Origin: Bidens hawaiensis
Taxonomy: Eukaryota; Streptophyta; Magnoliopsida; Asterales; Asteraceae
NCBI GenBank assembly: GCA_021521415.1
Contig: JAIQDT010010038.1
Location: forward strand, 1 to 64,000
DNA: 64,000 nt
Reading direction: 5' to 3'
Every line of letters begins with the position of its first letter. Positions within the stretch are counted from its first letter, which is position 1. Below the pieces are notes generated by a model. The model had not been told where the DNA came from. It saw nothing but the letters and a program-made list of their open reading frames with translations, and searched no databases. This document shows, piece by piece, positions 44,013-57,678 of the stretch. The position numbers and the translations under genes were made by a program.

Positions 44013-47000
44013 ATGCCTCCAACTAAAGCCAAAGGAATTACCATGACACCCGAGGAACTCGCGGAAATAATCGCGCAAGCAATCGCAACACATGAGGCCA
44101 GCAAGGCCGAATCAAGTCAGGGTCGTCAGAATGAGACCCCAGAACCCGAATCAGGAGCCTTGGACAAAGGATGCTCCTATAAGACATTCATGGCCTGTAA
44201 GCCTTGGCCATTCAAGGGAACCGAAGGGGCCATTGGGCTCTACAACTGGATTGACAAGATGGAGACAGTTCTCTCCATTAGCGGATGTAGTGAGAACCAG
44301 AAGGTCCTTTACGCGACCTGCATGTTCCAAGAGGCAGCTTCGTCTTGGTGGAAGCTTCAAACGAAAACATTGGGGCGAGAAGTTGCTCTCCACAAGACCT
44401 GGGAGGAACTGAAGGAGATGATGATGAGAAAGTTCTGCTCTCGCGCAGAAATCCAGAGTCTACAACAGGAATTCTGGAACCACACCATGGTAGGAACGGA
44501 TATCGACGCCTACAACAACCGGTTCAACGAACTTTGCCAGTTGGTGCCAGACATGGCAAACACGGAGGAAAAGAAGATCGAGAGGTATATTTTTGGGTTA
44601 CCTCCTGTTGTTAGGGTTCCGCTCAACGCCGCAGCGCCTCCAACCTTTGATGAAGCGGTAGCGCGGGCCATCACCCTTACAAGGGATACGATCCGTGCGG
44701 GTATGTTGACTACGCGCGGAATCGAGCAGCGAACCTCTGATCCCAAGAGGAAATGGAACTCTCACCACCGAGGGTCCGACTCCAAGCAACCACCGTTCAA
44801 GAAGCAGGAAAGCGCAAGGGTTTACGCGATTCAGGCCGCGGAGCCACCAAGAAAAGGATACAGCGGGCCTCGCCCATGGTGCAGCAAATGCAAGTATCAC
44901 CACGAGGGTGAATGCGCAAGAATCGAATGTGCCAAATGTAGCAGACCAGGGCACAAGACGATGAATTGCCGTGTCAGAGAAGCTGGAGCAAGCGACAACT
45001 GCTACGCATGCGGGAAGCCAGGGCATTTTAGTCGGGATTGCCCGCAAAAGGGGAACCAAGCTCGCGGGAGAGCTTTTGTGATCGGCGCAGGCGAAGCTAA
45101 AGAAGAGCCGAATGTGGTAACCGGTACGTTTTTGCTTAACGGACATTTTGCATCTGTCTTATTTGATACTGGCGCTGACCTAAGTTTTATATCCGCTGAG
45201 TTTAAAGACTCCCTAGGCCTAGCAACCAGTAGACTAGACACGCCTTATACTATAGAACTAGCCAATGGTAGGCAGTTATGCGCGAACGAAAGAACTGAAC
45301 AATGTGTTATAGTCATGGGAGGTCACGGGTTCAATATTAACTTGTTGCCAATAGACTTGGGAAGTTTTGACATTGTGGTAGGTATGGATTGGTTAGTCGA
45401 GAACCGCGCGGAAGTTATTTGCCATGAGAAGCAGGTTCGGATCCCACTGTTGAACGGAGAAACCTTGGTAATTCAAGGGGAAAGAAGGGGAGTTGCGACG
45501 AAACTGATTTCGTGCCTAAAGGCGCGAAAGTGCCTAAGGAAAGGGTGCTACGCCTTCCTGGCGCATGTCGTAGAGAAGAAAGGAGATGAGCGAAGAATTG
45601 AAGACTTACCAGTAGTGCGCGAATTTCCAGAAGTTTTTCCTGAAGATTTACCCGGATTACCGCCGCCGCGACAAGTCGAGTTTCGTATTGATTTAGTCCC
45701 AGGAGCTGCGCCAGTAGCTCGAGCGCCTTATCGATTAGCTCCATCTGAGATGCAAGAGCTATCCAATCAGTTACAGGAACTATTGGATAAGGGTTTCATA
45801 CGCCCAAGCTTTTCACCTTGGGGAGCTCCAGTACTGTTTGTTAAGAAGAAGGATGGTTCGTTCAGAATGTGTATTGACTACAGGGAGCTGAACAAGCTGA
45901 CAGTCAAGAATCGGTACCCCTTACCGAGGATTGACGACTTATTTGACCAGTTGCAGGGATCCAGTTATTATTCGAAGATAGATCTACGGTCAGGATACCA
46001 CCAACTTAGGGTCCATGAGGAAGATGTGCCGAAAACAGCCTTCCGAACTAGATACGGCCATTATGAGTTCTTAGTGATGCCTTTCGGGCTAACTAATGCG
46101 CCGGCTGTGTTCATGGATCTGATGAACCGCGTGTGCAAACCATACTTGGACAAGTTTGTGATTGTGTTTATAGATGATATTCTGATTTACTCACGGACCA
46201 AGGCCGAGCATGAGCAACACCTGAGATTGATTTTGGAATTGTTAAGGAAAGAAAAGTTGTATGCGAAGTTTTCCAAGTGCGAGTTTTGGCTTAGAGAAGT
46301 TCACTTTCTCGGTCACGTTGTAAACGAGAAAGGAATACACGTTGATCCTTCCAAAGTCAAGGCCATCGAAAACTGGGAAGCGCCAAAAACCCCAACTGAG
46401 GTGAGGCAATTCCTAGGACTAGCTGGCTACTATCGACGCTTTATTGAGAACTTCTCCAAAATAGCTCTACCTCTGACCGCGCTAACTCAGAAAGACAAGA
46501 AGTTTGTTTGGGGCGAAAATCAGGAAACAGCATTTCAAATGTTGAAACAGAAGTTATGTAGTGCGCCAATTTTGTCTTTGCCCGAGGGGATGGATGACAT
46601 TGTTGTTTACTGCGACGCTTCACATCAGGGACTTGGATGTGTCCTTATGCAACGAGACAAAGTCATAGCGTATGCCTCACGCCAACTCAAGACCAATGAA
46701 AAGAACTACACAACGCATGATTTAGAACTTGGAGCGGTTGTCTTCGCGCTAAAGATTTGGCGCCATTACCTCTATGGTACAAAGTGTATAATCTTTACGG
46801 ATCACAAGAGCCTTCAACATATATTTGATCAAAAGGATTTAAACATGAGGCAACGAAGATGGGTGGAGTTGTTGAACGATTATGATTGTGAAATTAAGTA
46901 CCACCCTGGAAAGGCGAATGTGGTAGCAGACGCGCTAAGTAGGAAGGAGCGAATAAAAACGCTACGAGTCAAGGCTCTAAGGTTGACCATTCACGCAGAT

Positions 47001-48455
47001 CTCTCTACCCGCATCCGAGACGCTCAGCAAGAAGCCTTGAAACCAGAGTTTGTTAAAAACGAATGCCTTGGGGGTATGGTTAAGAATTTGGAACTTAAAG
47101 AGAACGGCAATCTATATTTCGCTAACCGCATATGGGTCCCTCTCAAGGGAGGATTGCGCGAGCAAGTACTAAACGAAGCTCACAAGACGCGGTATTCCGT
47201 ACATCCTGGCGCAGACAAGATGTACCAAGATGTTAAAACGCTGTATTGGTGGCCCAATCTTAAAGGCGCCATCGCGACGTATGTCAGTAAGTGCCTGACG
47301 TGTTCGAAGGTGAAGGCTGAATACCAGAAACCATCAGGGTTGCTTCAGCAGCCAGAAATTCCCATGTGGAAGTGGGAACAAATCTCTATGGACTTCATCA
47401 CCAAACTGCCAAGGACACCTGGGGGTTATGACACAATATGGGTTATTGTAGATCGGCTAACTAAGTCAGCGCACTTCCTGCCGATCAAGGAAACCGATAA
47501 GATGGAAAAGTTAGCCCGACTGTATATTCGAGAAGTAGTTTCAAAACATGGAGTCCCAGTGTCCATCATTTCTGATAGAGATAGTCGGTTCACATCAAGG
47601 TTTTGGAGATCGTTACAAGGGGCTTTAGGTACTCGTCTTGACATGAGTACGGCATATCATCCTCAAACGGATGGGCAAAGCGAGCGAACAATCCAGACAT
47701 TGGAAGATATGCTACGCGCGTGCGCAATCGATTTCGAAGGTAGCTGGGATACTCATCTCCCATTGGTTGAATTTTCTTACAACAACAGCTATCACACAAG
47801 CATTAAGGCTGCGCCGTTCGAAGCTCTGTATGGGCGCAAGTGTAGATCCCCACTGTGCTGGGCTGAAGTAGGTGACAAGCAAATGACTGGTCCAGAATTG
47901 ATCCAAGAAACAACAGACAAGATTTTTCAGATAAGGGATCGCCTTAAGACAGCGCGCGACAGACAGAAGAGCTACGCAGATGTGCGAAGGAAACCATTGG
48001 AATTTCAAGTAGGGGATAAAGTACTTTTGAAAGTCTCTCCATGGAAAGGAGTCCCCCGTTTCGGCAAGCGGGGAAAGTTGAATCCGCGCTTCATTGGACC
48101 ATTTGAGATCCTGGAAAGGATCGGTCCGGTTGCTTATAAACTCCGTTTACCCGCCGAACTCAGTGGAGTTCATGATACGTTTCATGTGTCCAACCTCAAA
48201 AAGTGCTTATCTGACGAAACGTTGATTTTGCCGTTGGAAGAGATTCACATCGACAAACAGCTGCACTTCGTAGAAGAACCTATAGCAGTAACCGATTGGA
48301 AAGAACAAAAGTTACGCAGGAGCAAAATCAAGTTAGTAAAGGTTCAATGGAACTCGAGGCGTGGGCCTGAAATCACTTGGGAAAGAGAAGACCAAATACG
48401 CAAGAAATACCCACACCTCTTTCAGAGCATGGCTTCCGCCAGCAACGTCTCCTAA
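44013..48455 (+). CDS. Ty3/Gypsy gag-pol polyprotein, intact
   Basis: One open frame from 43959. The Met at 44013 ([18 protein letters not shown]) is the more typical gag start, preceded by an A-rich context. In residues counted from 43959: gag core about 75-250 ([24 protein letters not shown]); two CCHC knuckles ([14 protein letters not shown] about 325, [14 protein letters not shown] about 349). Protease [12 protein letters not shown] is about 400. RT about 560-740 has [10 protein letters not shown] and FIDDILIYS. RNase H has [10 protein letters not shown] about 883 and [10 protein letters not shown]. Integrase has [15 protein letters not shown] and CLTCSK about 1075-1110, MDFITKLP about 1144, ISDRDSRF about 1206 and DGQSERTIQ about 1236. 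Then '[21 protein letters not shown]' and a chromodomain-like end (1443-1493, '[20 protein letters not shown]'), which in relatives steers integration to chromatin marks. All catalytic residues checked are present and there is no stop. Confidence 0.96.
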   Translation: MPPTKAKGITMTPEELAEIIAQAIATHEASKAESSQGRQNETPEPESGALDKGCSYKTFMACKPWPFKGTEGAIGLYNWIDKMETVLSISGCSENQKVLYATCMFQEAASSWWKLQTKTLGREVALHKTWEELKEMMMRKFCSRAEIQSLQQEFWNHTMVGTDIDAYNNRFNELCQLVPDMANTEEKKIERYIFGLPPVVRVPLNAAAPPTFDEAVARAITLTRDTIRAGMLTTRGIEQRTSDPKRKWNSHHRGSDSKQPPFKKQESARVYAIQAAEPPRKGYSGPRPWCSKCKYHHEGECARIECAKCSRPGHKTMNCRVREAGASDNCYACGKPGHFSRDCPQKGNQARGRAFVIGAGEAKEEPNVVTGTFLLNGHFASVLFDTGADLSFISAEFKDSLGLATSRLDTPYTIELANGRQLCANERTEQCVIVMGGHGFNINLLPIDLGSFDIVVGMDWLVENRAEVICHEKQVRIPLLNGETLVIQGERRGVATKLISCLKARKCLRKGCYAFLAHVVEKKGDERRIEDLPVVREFPEVFPEDLPGLPPPRQVEFRIDLVPGAAPVARAPYRLAPSEMQELSNQLQELLDKGFIRPSFSPWGAPVLFVKKKDGSFRMCIDYRELNKLTVKNRYPLPRIDDLFDQLQGSSYYSKIDLRSGYHQLRVHEEDVPKTAFRTRYGHYEFLVMPFGLTNAPAVFMDLMNRVCKPYLDKFVIVFIDDILIYSRTKAEHEQHLRLILELLRKEKLYAKFSKCEFWLREVHFLGHVVNEKGIHVDPSKVKAIENWEAPKTPTEVRQFLGLAGYYRRFIENFSKIALPLTALTQKDKKFVWGENQETAFQMLKQKLCSAPILSLPEGMDDIVVYCDASHQGLGCVLMQRDKVIAYASRQLKTNEKNYTTHDLELGAVVFALKIWRHYLYGTKCIIFTDHKSLQHIFDQKDLNMRQRRWVELLNDYDCEIKYHPGKANVVADALSRKERIKTLRVKALRLTIHADLSTRIRDAQQEALKPEFVKNECLGGMVKNLELKENGNLYFANRIWVPLKGGLREQVLNEAHKTRYSVHPGADKMYQDVKTLYWWPNLKGAIATYVSKCLTCSKVKAEYQKPSGLLQQPEIPMWKWEQISMDFITKLPRTPGGYDTIWVIVDRLTKSAHFLPIKETDKMEKLARLYIREVVSKHGVPVSIISDRDSRFTSRFWRSLQGALGTRLDMSTAYHPQTDGQSERTIQTLEDMLRACAIDFEGSWDTHLPLVEFSYNNSYHTSIKAAPFEALYGRKCRSPLCWAEVGDKQMTGPELIQETTDKIFQIRDRLKTARDRQKSYADVRRKPLEFQVGDKVLLKVSPWKGVPRFGKRGKLNPRFIGPFEILERIGPVAYKLRLPAELSGVHDTFHVSNLKKCLSDETLILPLEEIHIDKQLHFVEEPIAVTDWKEQKLRRSKIKLVKVQWNSRRGPEITWEREDQIRKKYPHLFQSMASASNVS

Positions 48456-48477
48456 ATTTCGGGACGAAATTCGTTTA

Positions 48478-48489
48478 ACGAGGGGAGAA
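48478..48489 (+). other. Polypurine tract of the chromovirus
   Basis: ACGAGGGGAGAA lies directly before the 3' LTR at 48490. Confidence 0.85.
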
Positions 48490-50828
48490 TGTGACACCCG
48501 GTAAATTCCCAATCCCTTAAACTAAGTAATCAACCTAATAATTAGGTGATTGTAAATATTATGCGCGCCATATAGAACCAGCGCGGGCATTTGTTATGTT
48601 TGCCCTGCGCGAGCGCGCCATGTTAGTCAGCGCGTGCATTTGTTATGTGCGCCCTGCGCGAGCGCGCCATGCTAGTCAGCGCGTGCATTTGTTATGTGCG
48701 CCCTGCGCGAGCGCGCCATGTTAGTCAGCGCGTGCATTTGTTATGTGCAACCTGCGCGAGCGCACCATGTTAAGAACCAGCGTGAGCATATGTTATATGC
48801 GCCATGCGCGAATGTTTTGGCTTTATGTTTCATGTAACTTAACGTTATGTGGTCTATGGGTTGACCATCCCGCATGATGCTAAGGCGGGTGCATCCTAAA
48901 TCGTTTATGCGCGTGCGGAAGGGAACTAACCTCCCCGCATGGCGGGAACATTGAGAGCTAGTTTGTCTGAAGCTCCAAGATGGAATTGACTTCAACATGA
49001 CTGATCACTATGTTGAAATACCAAGACCACCTGGAGAATCTACAAATGAAACTCAATATCCCCAACTGCGAGAAGGTTACGCACCTACCCGCAGCAAAGA
49101 AATGTCCTTCACGCAGAAAGCTATGCGCACAAAGTGATGCGCACAGAACACTTAGTCTATTCTCCAGACATAAGGAGATTACTCCCGCCCAAAAGGAAAC
49201 AGTAGCGTGTTTCAGAGATTTTCCACTTTTTACTGTACACTGACAAAAGTACCTGAAAAAGCACACTGTAACATGAAAAGTCAACTGTCAGCCACCCTAT
49301 TCTCACCAACCCCAGACCTGCATGTCCTGTCCAAATCAAATCAAGATCTTTTGTCCACTCCTCCACTTTTAAATAAACAATAAACAATAATAATTTCCAT
49401 ACCTTATCATCATTACACCTAGATATGAAAAGATTACAATCCCCTAAAGCAAGGGATTGTGTTCCCTTGAGTTTGCCTATAAATATGTAACCTAAATTAT
49501 CACTCAAAACACACTTCAAAGAACTGCAAACTTGCACTAATCATCTCCCGAGCATCCGTTATTTTCGATTCCGTTCCAGTTACTAGGTAAGCCGAGGTTA
49601 TAAACTTGAGATCTACTTTCCAAACCTTATATTCTCCTATTTCTTGATCTTAATATATATACTTCTTGTTATTTAATCGTATTCTAGACCTTCGATTCCG
49701 GGGCCAACACCAAGAAAACCCGAATCTCGATTAATCCCTTAACAAGAACCACAGGTGAGTCTCACAGCCCCTATTTTCACTGTTTTCACTATTTTTAAAC
49801 TGTTTTCGGGGCGAGGGACACGTACTTAAATAATGTTTTATCATGGTATACTTACAAGCTATGCAAGCGATTGTGTTTATGTTTCATGATGAGCAATGCA
49901 AACGGTTATCTAAGGTTTTCGATGTATGTGCGCTAGAACTCGAGTAAGTGATCACTTTACCATTGGAACTCTAAGGGTAGGGACTGCTGGTTTGATCCAC
50001 CCACTCGTAGGGGTCGCACCTCTTTGCATGGACGAGTGCCTAGTATGGTCATGGGGCAGTACTATGGGTTTGAGCCCGCTCGTAGGGGTCGCGCCTCTTT
50101 GCATGGACGAGCGCCTTGTTTTCCGGCACAACGTCCGCGCGTAACCCGCGGGACGGAATTATTGATTAGCTCGTAGTGGCAGCGCCACTTTGCATGGACG
50201 AGCACATTTTTCCTGAAACGTTCGCGCGTAACCCGCGGGACGGTATTACTTATTTTAGCTCGTAGTGGCAGCGCCACTTTGCATAGACGAGCACAGTTCC
50301 CAGAAATGTTCGCGCGTAACCCGCGGAACGATTTTATCAGAATATGTTGATAGAACTATGTTTTACCAAGCATGTGTTTTAATGATGCTATCAGAATTAT
50401 GTTTCAGAATGATTTGTATCAAGATTATGATGCAATACGATTTATCAAGTTACTAAGACTTGTGAACTCACTCAGTTTATACTGATTCAAATGTTTTTAC
50501 GTGTCTTTCAGGAGATAACTAGGTAGCGCATGGAGTCACACTTAGAGCACCTCACGCTGAACATCTAAAACTAGCTTTTTGGAAGATTTTAGTTCTATCC
50601 CTTCGATGCGCGTGGTTGTTCCCGCCGCGCAAGGGGATATGGCGTGGAAATCTTCAACAGTTTTTATACTTGGATGTTTTTATGTAATTTTTAATCAATG
50701 TAATGTATTTGTATTAAACTTTTCATGCGCAATGAAAATCTTTGAATGTTTGAAATGGCCCGTGCTTAATTATCAATCCCCACTCGTGCGCGCCCGGCTG
50801 TTTCCGCCGCTCAGGGCCGGGTGTGACA
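48490..50828 (+). repeat. 3' LTR of the chromovirus
   Basis: 2339 bp, same length and ends as the 5' LTR, two differences by eye. Followed by GGCAT (50829-50833). Confidence 0.95.
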
Positions 50829-51365
50829 GGCATCGACAACATGTGAACCATCCATGATGTTGAGATTTGTGCACGGCGTCTCTTAAGTACAAGTGTGGTA
50901 CATATGGCTATTAGTAGGCGTATGGATCAATCCTAAGATTAGTATTAAGGAGATGGATAACGGGTATGCCAACTCTCCATCTCATGTGATAAATATGTAG
51001 GAGTGGCTACCGGTATATTGTCACATTTTATGTTTGCATCGTTTACCGTAAGTTCAATCTAAATTACGTTTCATTAAATCATTAATTGTTTGAGCCTATT
51101 ATTCTGTACAGAGAATTCGGCCCATTCCGTTATTTTTATATTTTTTATGCAGGTCCACGGGTTACTTTGGGTGGGATTAAGAGCGAGGAACAAAACATCG
51201 GAATCCTAATAGAATACCTTTTCAACGGTGCTAGTGTGTAAATTAACCTTAAGTTTGTCTTGTCTAATGTGTTATACCTTTGACAAGTAAATATATAAAA
51301 TTATGTCTTTTGTTCAGAAACTATGTTATTGTGACACGTCAGCCCTTATGGGCTGGGGTGTTACA
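50829..51365. repeat. Remnant of an older LTR, right end at 51365
   Basis: The stretch ends 'agcccttatgggctggggtgttaca', with a small palindrome and a typical Gypsy LTR terminus (GGTGTTACA). The left part would lie before the chromovirus insertion (41193-41449). No coding, and no partner found. Confidence 0.35.
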
Positions 51366-52109
51366 CCACACTTCACCAAGAATGAGTCGATGGCAATGAG
51401 TGAAACATTCAACACCACTTTTCCCTAACTAGATATAGAAAAAAAATTGAAATAAATTGATTAGTTCCTCATGGTGCAGAGGTGATTTTTGAGAGTGAGC
51501 GAGAGAATGGTGTTTGAATTGTGAACAGATGATTGAGACGATGATTTTGAGGACTTCAATTGAAACTGTTCATTGAATGAAACCATTCAAATGAATGATT
51601 TATGATGAAGTGAAATGCTTGTTAATGGTGCTAACGGAATGATATCTTCAATGGCCGGAGGTCCTTGATATTACGACCGAGAATTGACTGGAGCGTTAAT
51701 TAGCAATTAATATGCAGGTGTCTTACAGAGAAAGAGAGAGATAGAGATAGAGTATAGAAGATGAAGGGACGTTGCCGGATAATTAAATAGTGTCGGATGT
51801 CATAAATATAAAGGTGTCTCATCGGAATGTCTGCATTTACCATTTTGTCCTCCTGATATGCTTTATATGTATTATAGATTATAGATATAGATTATAGATA
51901 TAACTGCTGCTCAACACACTAAAACATTGTTTCTTGATATTTAGGCTTTATAAATTGTACTTTGTGCAGTTATATTTTTACTTTACAACTTCACTCAAGA
52001 GTGTTACACGTGTTTGGGATTAATGGCACATGGCATTACGCATTCCAACCTCCTCTCTTCTATTTATGAAATACTCTCATGTTTTTTTCTCTTTAATTTT
52101 ATACACACA

Positions 52110-52170
<61 letters not shown>

Positions 52171-55100
52171 TTCTTGGCATTACCATAGCAACAACCAGAG
52201 TCACCACCAGCCACTTGGGTTGTCTATGACGGTGACCATGGTCACATGTTGTATAGTGACCGGTAGTTGTTAACTTGTGAGAGATTGTAACTTAGTTTTG
52301 TGGTGTTTATTTTGGTCTGATTTGGGGTTTTTTTTATTCGTTTTGGGTTTGATTTGGATTTTTTGTTGTTGCATGTTATAGGTTTCAATTGATGGTGGAA
52401 CTCGAGGTTTTTATTGCTCCGGTAATACTTCATATCATGGACAATATTTATGTTTCTCCATGCTCTATCTTTATCAAACTTTGACTAACAGATCAGAGTT
52501 TGTACTTTATAACCTAAATAATTGTCTGTTGTTACTGCCTTAACCTAATTTGGTTAGATTGATTTGATTGTGTTGTTTGTCAGTTGATTTCTAGGTATGT
52601 AATTTATGTTGGAAGATGATCGGCAGAGCATCCGGATTTACTTGAATTTTCCTCCGTCTCGATCTTTCAAAATTTGGTAAGTTCTTCTTTACTTTTCATC
52701 TACAATTTCACAATTCATCATTGTTGTTAGTTAACTAGGATCTTTGTTAACTTCCGGGCCAGACATATGTCCATCGTTTTTTAATACAATTTTTGTTGCA
52801 TCACTTGTATATGTGGTGCAACAGACGCAATATCTTTTATTTGGGGAATCTTTCACTCCTCTTAAGAATTGTTATATATAAAATTTGTTTTAGTTTGGAT
52901 CATCTTTTAAAACTATTGTTATTTGACTTTTTTTTACTTATGACTTCATTGAGAAAAATTGACTTATCATTATGTTGATGTTGTAACTTTGTAACCTTAG
53001 CCCTACCTTAACCTTTGTGTACTTTATGGTATATGCTTGCGCATCGACCTTTGTTAAATTTTAGTTATATGTATGTATGATCTTAAGTTTATGTAGCTGT
53101 TAACTTTGTTCATAGTTTGCAATTTGGGGATTTTTAAATTTTTTGGATTAATTGATGATTTTGGTGAATTAACGAAATTTGAAAGTGATATGGATTAATA
53201 ACAAGTGATATTGGATAGGATGTAGGCTAGTTGAATCATAAAAACTAATAGTTTGAAATATAATACTTGAAGATTGTTGAAAATTTTAGATTGCCAAATA
53301 AGGAAACTTTGTTGAAAGTTGAATCTTTGATTATGATATGAATACTTAGCATATATGTATTTGATAGATAATGAATTGCTTAATCGAATTAAGAATTGAA
53401 TGCATTTTTAAAGTACACATTGGATTAGCATATAGATCAACTGTCACTTACTTGCTAGAAATAGAAACTTTGAAAACTTGAATAATGGAAGAATCAAAAT
53501 TTAAATATAACAATAGGATGCATGAAACTATGTCAAACTAGTTGACTGAGATAAACAATATTCATACATAATCATGATTGAAAGATTGAATTAGATAGAA
53601 TTATCAAATATTAAAAGTTACTATAATAGAAAACATTGTTGATTGAATACTTAGAAAATTCAAAAGGTTGATTAATTAACAATGAGATTCTTGAATTTGT
53701 GCATAGATGGTGATGTGAATTGATGATTTGATGATAGAAGGAATGATCATATGATTGTTGGATTGATTGTTAAAAAGGAATATACATGATTAAATACACA
53801 TGTTAGAACATTCTAAATAGGAATAAAGTATATAGTTGAAAAGCTTTAATTTGGCTTGTTGTGAAAATCATGATGATGGTTTGAAATCTAGATTTTTAAG
53901 TTTTATAATGATGTTTGTTCATGTATGAAATGATAAGCTTGATTATTGCCATTATTAATAAACATAAATTATGAATTTGGAGCTTAAAATTGATTTAAAT
54001 GTGTTATATGAAATTATGTGATCAAATCAGGAAATAAGGGTGAATTATATGTTATAATGTTTATAATTAGTTCATAGGATAATTGGTGTGGACTCACTAG
54101 GTTTATTTTACTAGACGGTAACTTTAATGGTCGAAAAATCGGCATTTAAGCGTAAACCGACAACGGTTAGGGACTGTTTTAGAACAGCCCCCACAGTTGT
54201 AAATTACTCATATATAACATAAGTTAATATATGAGAAGAAGGCGAGATAACAAAAATTGGTCCTAAACGATTCGTGTCGCGAAAATAGACACGAAAACGT
54301 TAAAAGTTACTATTTTAAGAAAATATTAACAAAATTGGAAAATAACATATTTTTGTAAAGTGACTCATAAAACTTAACTAATTTATATGTAACAAGTGTT
54401 TTCCAAAACATAAAAGTTCAATTTTATATGAAAAGTCGAATGATTTGTTTTAAACGCGAAACCGACAAAATTCAAAAAAAATAAATTAATATTTTTTTTA
54501 AATCTTTCCAGCAACTAAAACTTTAATATTTTATTATATTTATATATTTACTTAATTTGTTAATTAAATTAGTTATTAATACAATAGTTAACGAAACCCA
54601 AACTATACGTACTCATTAACTTCATAGAAATTTACTTGATTATGTGCTTGTGTGGACATTAGACTAGGATTAACAAATAAAAGACTTTTTATAAAATAAA
54701 ACTCAAACCAAGTTTTATTAAAAAAACGTGTACTTATATAGGATACACAATTTTTGGAACGAACAGCTTCAACCGTGAGTTTCTATAAAACCTCCTCGTT
54801 TTTTTTGTGAAATGTTTTTATTGTGTTTTGAGGGAAAAGCATATTATTTTATCGATTTTATTGTAGTTTTCAAAAAACATTTTATTTTACAAATCGTGTA
54901 AAAAATGGGATGAGTCAATAATTGGTTAAATAACTATTAACCGAATTAATAAGGGCACAGTAATATTAGAGATCTATTGGGGTGACGCCCCCCACTTCCC
55001 ATCGCGTTGGGTTAAAAGTGGGAATTTTGAGTATGGTATGTACCGAGATATCAATTTTGATAGTCATACACTTGTTATATTCCTTGCTAGTCTACAACAA

Positions 55101-55379
55101 TACAACTTGTTTAAAAGATAAAATGCTACATTTTTATGGCAAATTCGATTAGTATGAATTTTTAAATATTTAATTACCATGTTAAAAGAACGGTAAGAAA
55201 ATATTACTATCGTTGCCTATGGTAATAGATTATGAAAAGAATGGTCGTTGAACCATTGCATTGTGAAAAATTATTTGTACTCATTTACTATGTTTCTCGA
55301 TAAATTGATATAAGATGTTTTATTATGGTTTTATGATGACTTGAATTGAAATTTCGATTAACTTACTTTTATTATAATT

Positions 55380-55433
<54 letters not shown>

Positions 55434-55458
55434 TATATACATATCATTTTCAATAAAG
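51366..55458. other. AT-rich region, no supported gene
   Basis: Includes GAGA/CT-type leader-like DNA with a long CT microsatellite (52112-52171), downstream of a TATA-like region. Many short frames occur, and a stretch near 54960-55030 ('ggggtgacgccccccactt') resembles LTR U5 DNA. It ends in a TA/TG microsatellite (55380-55432). It could be a decayed promoter plus intron of a host gene, or an old LTR. Nothing decisive is visible. Confidence 0.3.
52112..52171 (+). repeat. CT microsatellite
   Basis: About 30 CT units with a single interruption (ctctttctct). Any Leu-Ser repeat peptide read through it is an artefact. Confidence 0.9.
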
Positions 55459-55515
55459 AGAACTCACCAACATTCGTGTTGACGTTTATTTTAATATGCT
55501 TTTCAGGTTAGTGAT
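55459..55515 (+). repeat. LTR R/U5-like fragment before the gag remnant
   Basis: 'gagaactcaccaacattcg' and 'atgcttttcaggttagtg' resemble the chromovirus R/U5 phrases at 43433-43480 (gtgaactcactcag, gtgtctttcagg). It suggests a decayed Gypsy LTR joined to Copia gag at about 55610. Confidence 0.35.
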
Positions 55516-55609
55516 GGCTTCGAGGGGACAAGGAAAAGAGAGAGTGGAAGTGTGTTTGAACAATGTGAAACTAGGATGTTAATAAACCATACAGTGGCAC
55601 GTGTATATA

Positions 55610-57655
55610 TCCAAAACTTTGTTGCATGGAAAGATAGGTTTGAACAGTATGTGAAATATGAAGATGCAAAGATGTGGGTCTGTATTCAAGATGGGTGCAT
55701 TCCACCGACTACTGAGTTTGAAGACCGTGAACAACTTAAGAAATACAATAAGATGGAGGATGATGAAAAGAAAATGTACGAAGCAGAAAGTAAAGCTCTA
55801 GCAGCCATAACAATGGCACTTCCTCAAGAGATCCTCCATACCTTCAAAAAGTACAAGACTGCTAGGGAGTTGTGGGAAGCACTAGAGAATCGCTATGAAT
55901 GAAACGTTGGAATTCGTAATTCAAAGTCAAAACTGTTGAAAACTCAATTCTCAGTGTTTAAGTACCTTAAGAATGAGTCGCTCGATGATATCATTACAAG
56001 ATATTATCACCTAATGACTGAGTTGAACAATTATACCATCAAATACACGGAGGCAGAAATTGTAGAAACACTACTGGATGCTCTACCGCCCAAATGGGAA
56101 ATATACACAGTCTTGATACGAGATGATAAAGATTTTGAAACTTTCGAGTTGGAAAAAGTGGTCAGTAATTTACGTAATTATGAGCTCAACATGATAAGAA
56201 AAGAGACTCCTACTGATCAGGTTCAGGATCCGGGAATGTATGGTGCAAAAGGGTCTCCAAATTCAAGCTCTAAATCTGAAACGACTGCGTATTACTCGGG
56301 AGGTGAACCAAACTCTCCTCAAGATGGTCATGTGGTGATGAATATGGATGGGGATATATGCTTTGTAGCGGGTGGAAGTAGTTCGTCAAAACCTCAGTCC
56401 TCAGCTAGAAATTCCTCAGCCAGTGCATCTAGCAAGAATTACTCACAGATGCCTATCAGTGTGAAATCAGCTGAACAAAAATTTACTCTTTATACCTCCT
56501 TCATTGCCTCGTATGAGAATTACATCAAGGGAAAGATACAAGATCCTGCAACCTTGGATGAAGACTATGATCAGATAAATGCCGATGACATGGAAGAAAG
56601 GGATCTACAGTGGCAAATGGCAATGATTGTAATAAGGGTAAAGAGGTTTATGAAGAAAACTGGTAGAAAGTTCGTTGGAGAGAGACCGGGGTTCGACAAG
56701 TCAAAGGTTCGTTGCTACAACTGTCAACAGAATGGCCACTTTGCTAGAGAGTGTACAAATGAAATAGTCGAACGAAGTCAGAACAGGCCTACCCAATAGA
56801 ATGGAAGTGGAAATGAAATCAAGGCTATGGTATCTCAACAGATGGTGGGTATAACTGGAATATACAAGTTGAGGAAGTTATTGAGCAGGCGAACCTGGTG
56901 AATATTGAGACTGGAAGATGTGATAGAGAGCCAGTGATGAATCAAGCATACTTGGCCGAAGTGAATGATCAGCTATCGGAGGTATGTTCTGAAACTCACT
57001 GCGAGCAATGTGAAAAACTGTCTGATCAATTGACAGCTTTAACTGATCAGTTTGTCAGTTTGGATACTGAATTAAAAAAATTAAAAGAATAATACCACTA
57101 TTCTAAAACTAAAGAAAATAGCTATTCGGTAAAAATAAAAGCTAGTGAAAAAGATATAAGAAACCTTAAGGCCACCCTAGCTGAAAAAATACAAGTAATT
57201 GATCTTAGCTATGAAGTGGTAGAGGAAAATACCAAACTGATAGCTGAAAAGGACAAACAGATAGCTGATTACCAAGAAAAAGTGGTGGAACTGAACAGGA
57301 AAATTGAGCAATTTAGAAATTCTTCTGTGGTTCTTGATCACATTCTTAGTGTTCAACGTTCCCCTAACAACAAAGGGGGAATCAGATACACTGAAGTTCC
57401 ACCACCTTTCAACAACAATTATACTTATAATCCTGTTAATCAGACATCTGTTTGTGTTGAAACTTGTCAGACAGTATCTGTTAAGGCTCATTCAAACACC
57501 ACAGATGTGAAGTGAATGAGACTATTCAGACAAGCTCTAATGTCACTAGTCCAGATGTCACAAGCCCTGTTTCATCAAAGGCGGACAATTCCTCTAAGTC
57601 CGTTGAGATGAAAGATGAAGTTGTGTTACTCAAATGTGGGGAGGAATACAGTTTT
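55610..57655 (+). pseudogene. Second SIRE-like Copia gag, truncated at both ends
   Basis: From 'FVAWKDRFEQYVKYEDAKMW' (the first 30-odd residues of gag are missing) through '[29 protein letters not shown]', the sequence follows the gag of the element at 7824 closely. It runs on through the knuckle [14 protein letters not shown] (about 56713-56755) and the coiled coil (56990-57330). Stops at about 55900, 56797 and 57090 and a frameshift near 57510 disable it, at positions different from those in the sister copy, so the two decayed independently. At 57655, within the region before the second knuckle, it is cut by the LTR element on the other strand. Confidence 0.88.
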
Positions 57656-57678
57656 GAGCCTAAGGCTCTGATACCACT

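Larger units (their letters stand above)
41450..50828 (+). mobile_element. 9.4-kb chromovirus-type Ty3/Gypsy element, apparently intact and young
   Basis: LTRs of exactly 2339 bp (41450-43788 and 48490-50828) begin TGTGACACC and end GGTGTGACA. They bracket a tRNA-Met PBS, a single uninterrupted gag-pol of about 1480-1498 codons and a PPT. Perfect 5-bp duplications GGCAT flank it. By eye the LTRs differ at only two positions (t/a at 42132 against 49172, t/c at 43248 against 50288). With 1.3e-8 substitutions per site per year that is on the order of tens of thousands of years (inference). PR-RT-RH-INT order and a chromodomain-like C-terminus suggest the Tekay/Del branch of the chromoviruses. 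It could be autonomous and currently mobile. Confidence 0.95.

Noticed and set aside
44092..48008. Many antisense and alternative-frame ORFs across the chromovirus
   Set aside because: All are shadows of the single long gag-pol frame; none has a domain or its own signals.
52014..52229. 71-codon frame through the CT microsatellite
   Set aside because: Most of it is Leu-Ser from the CT repeat.
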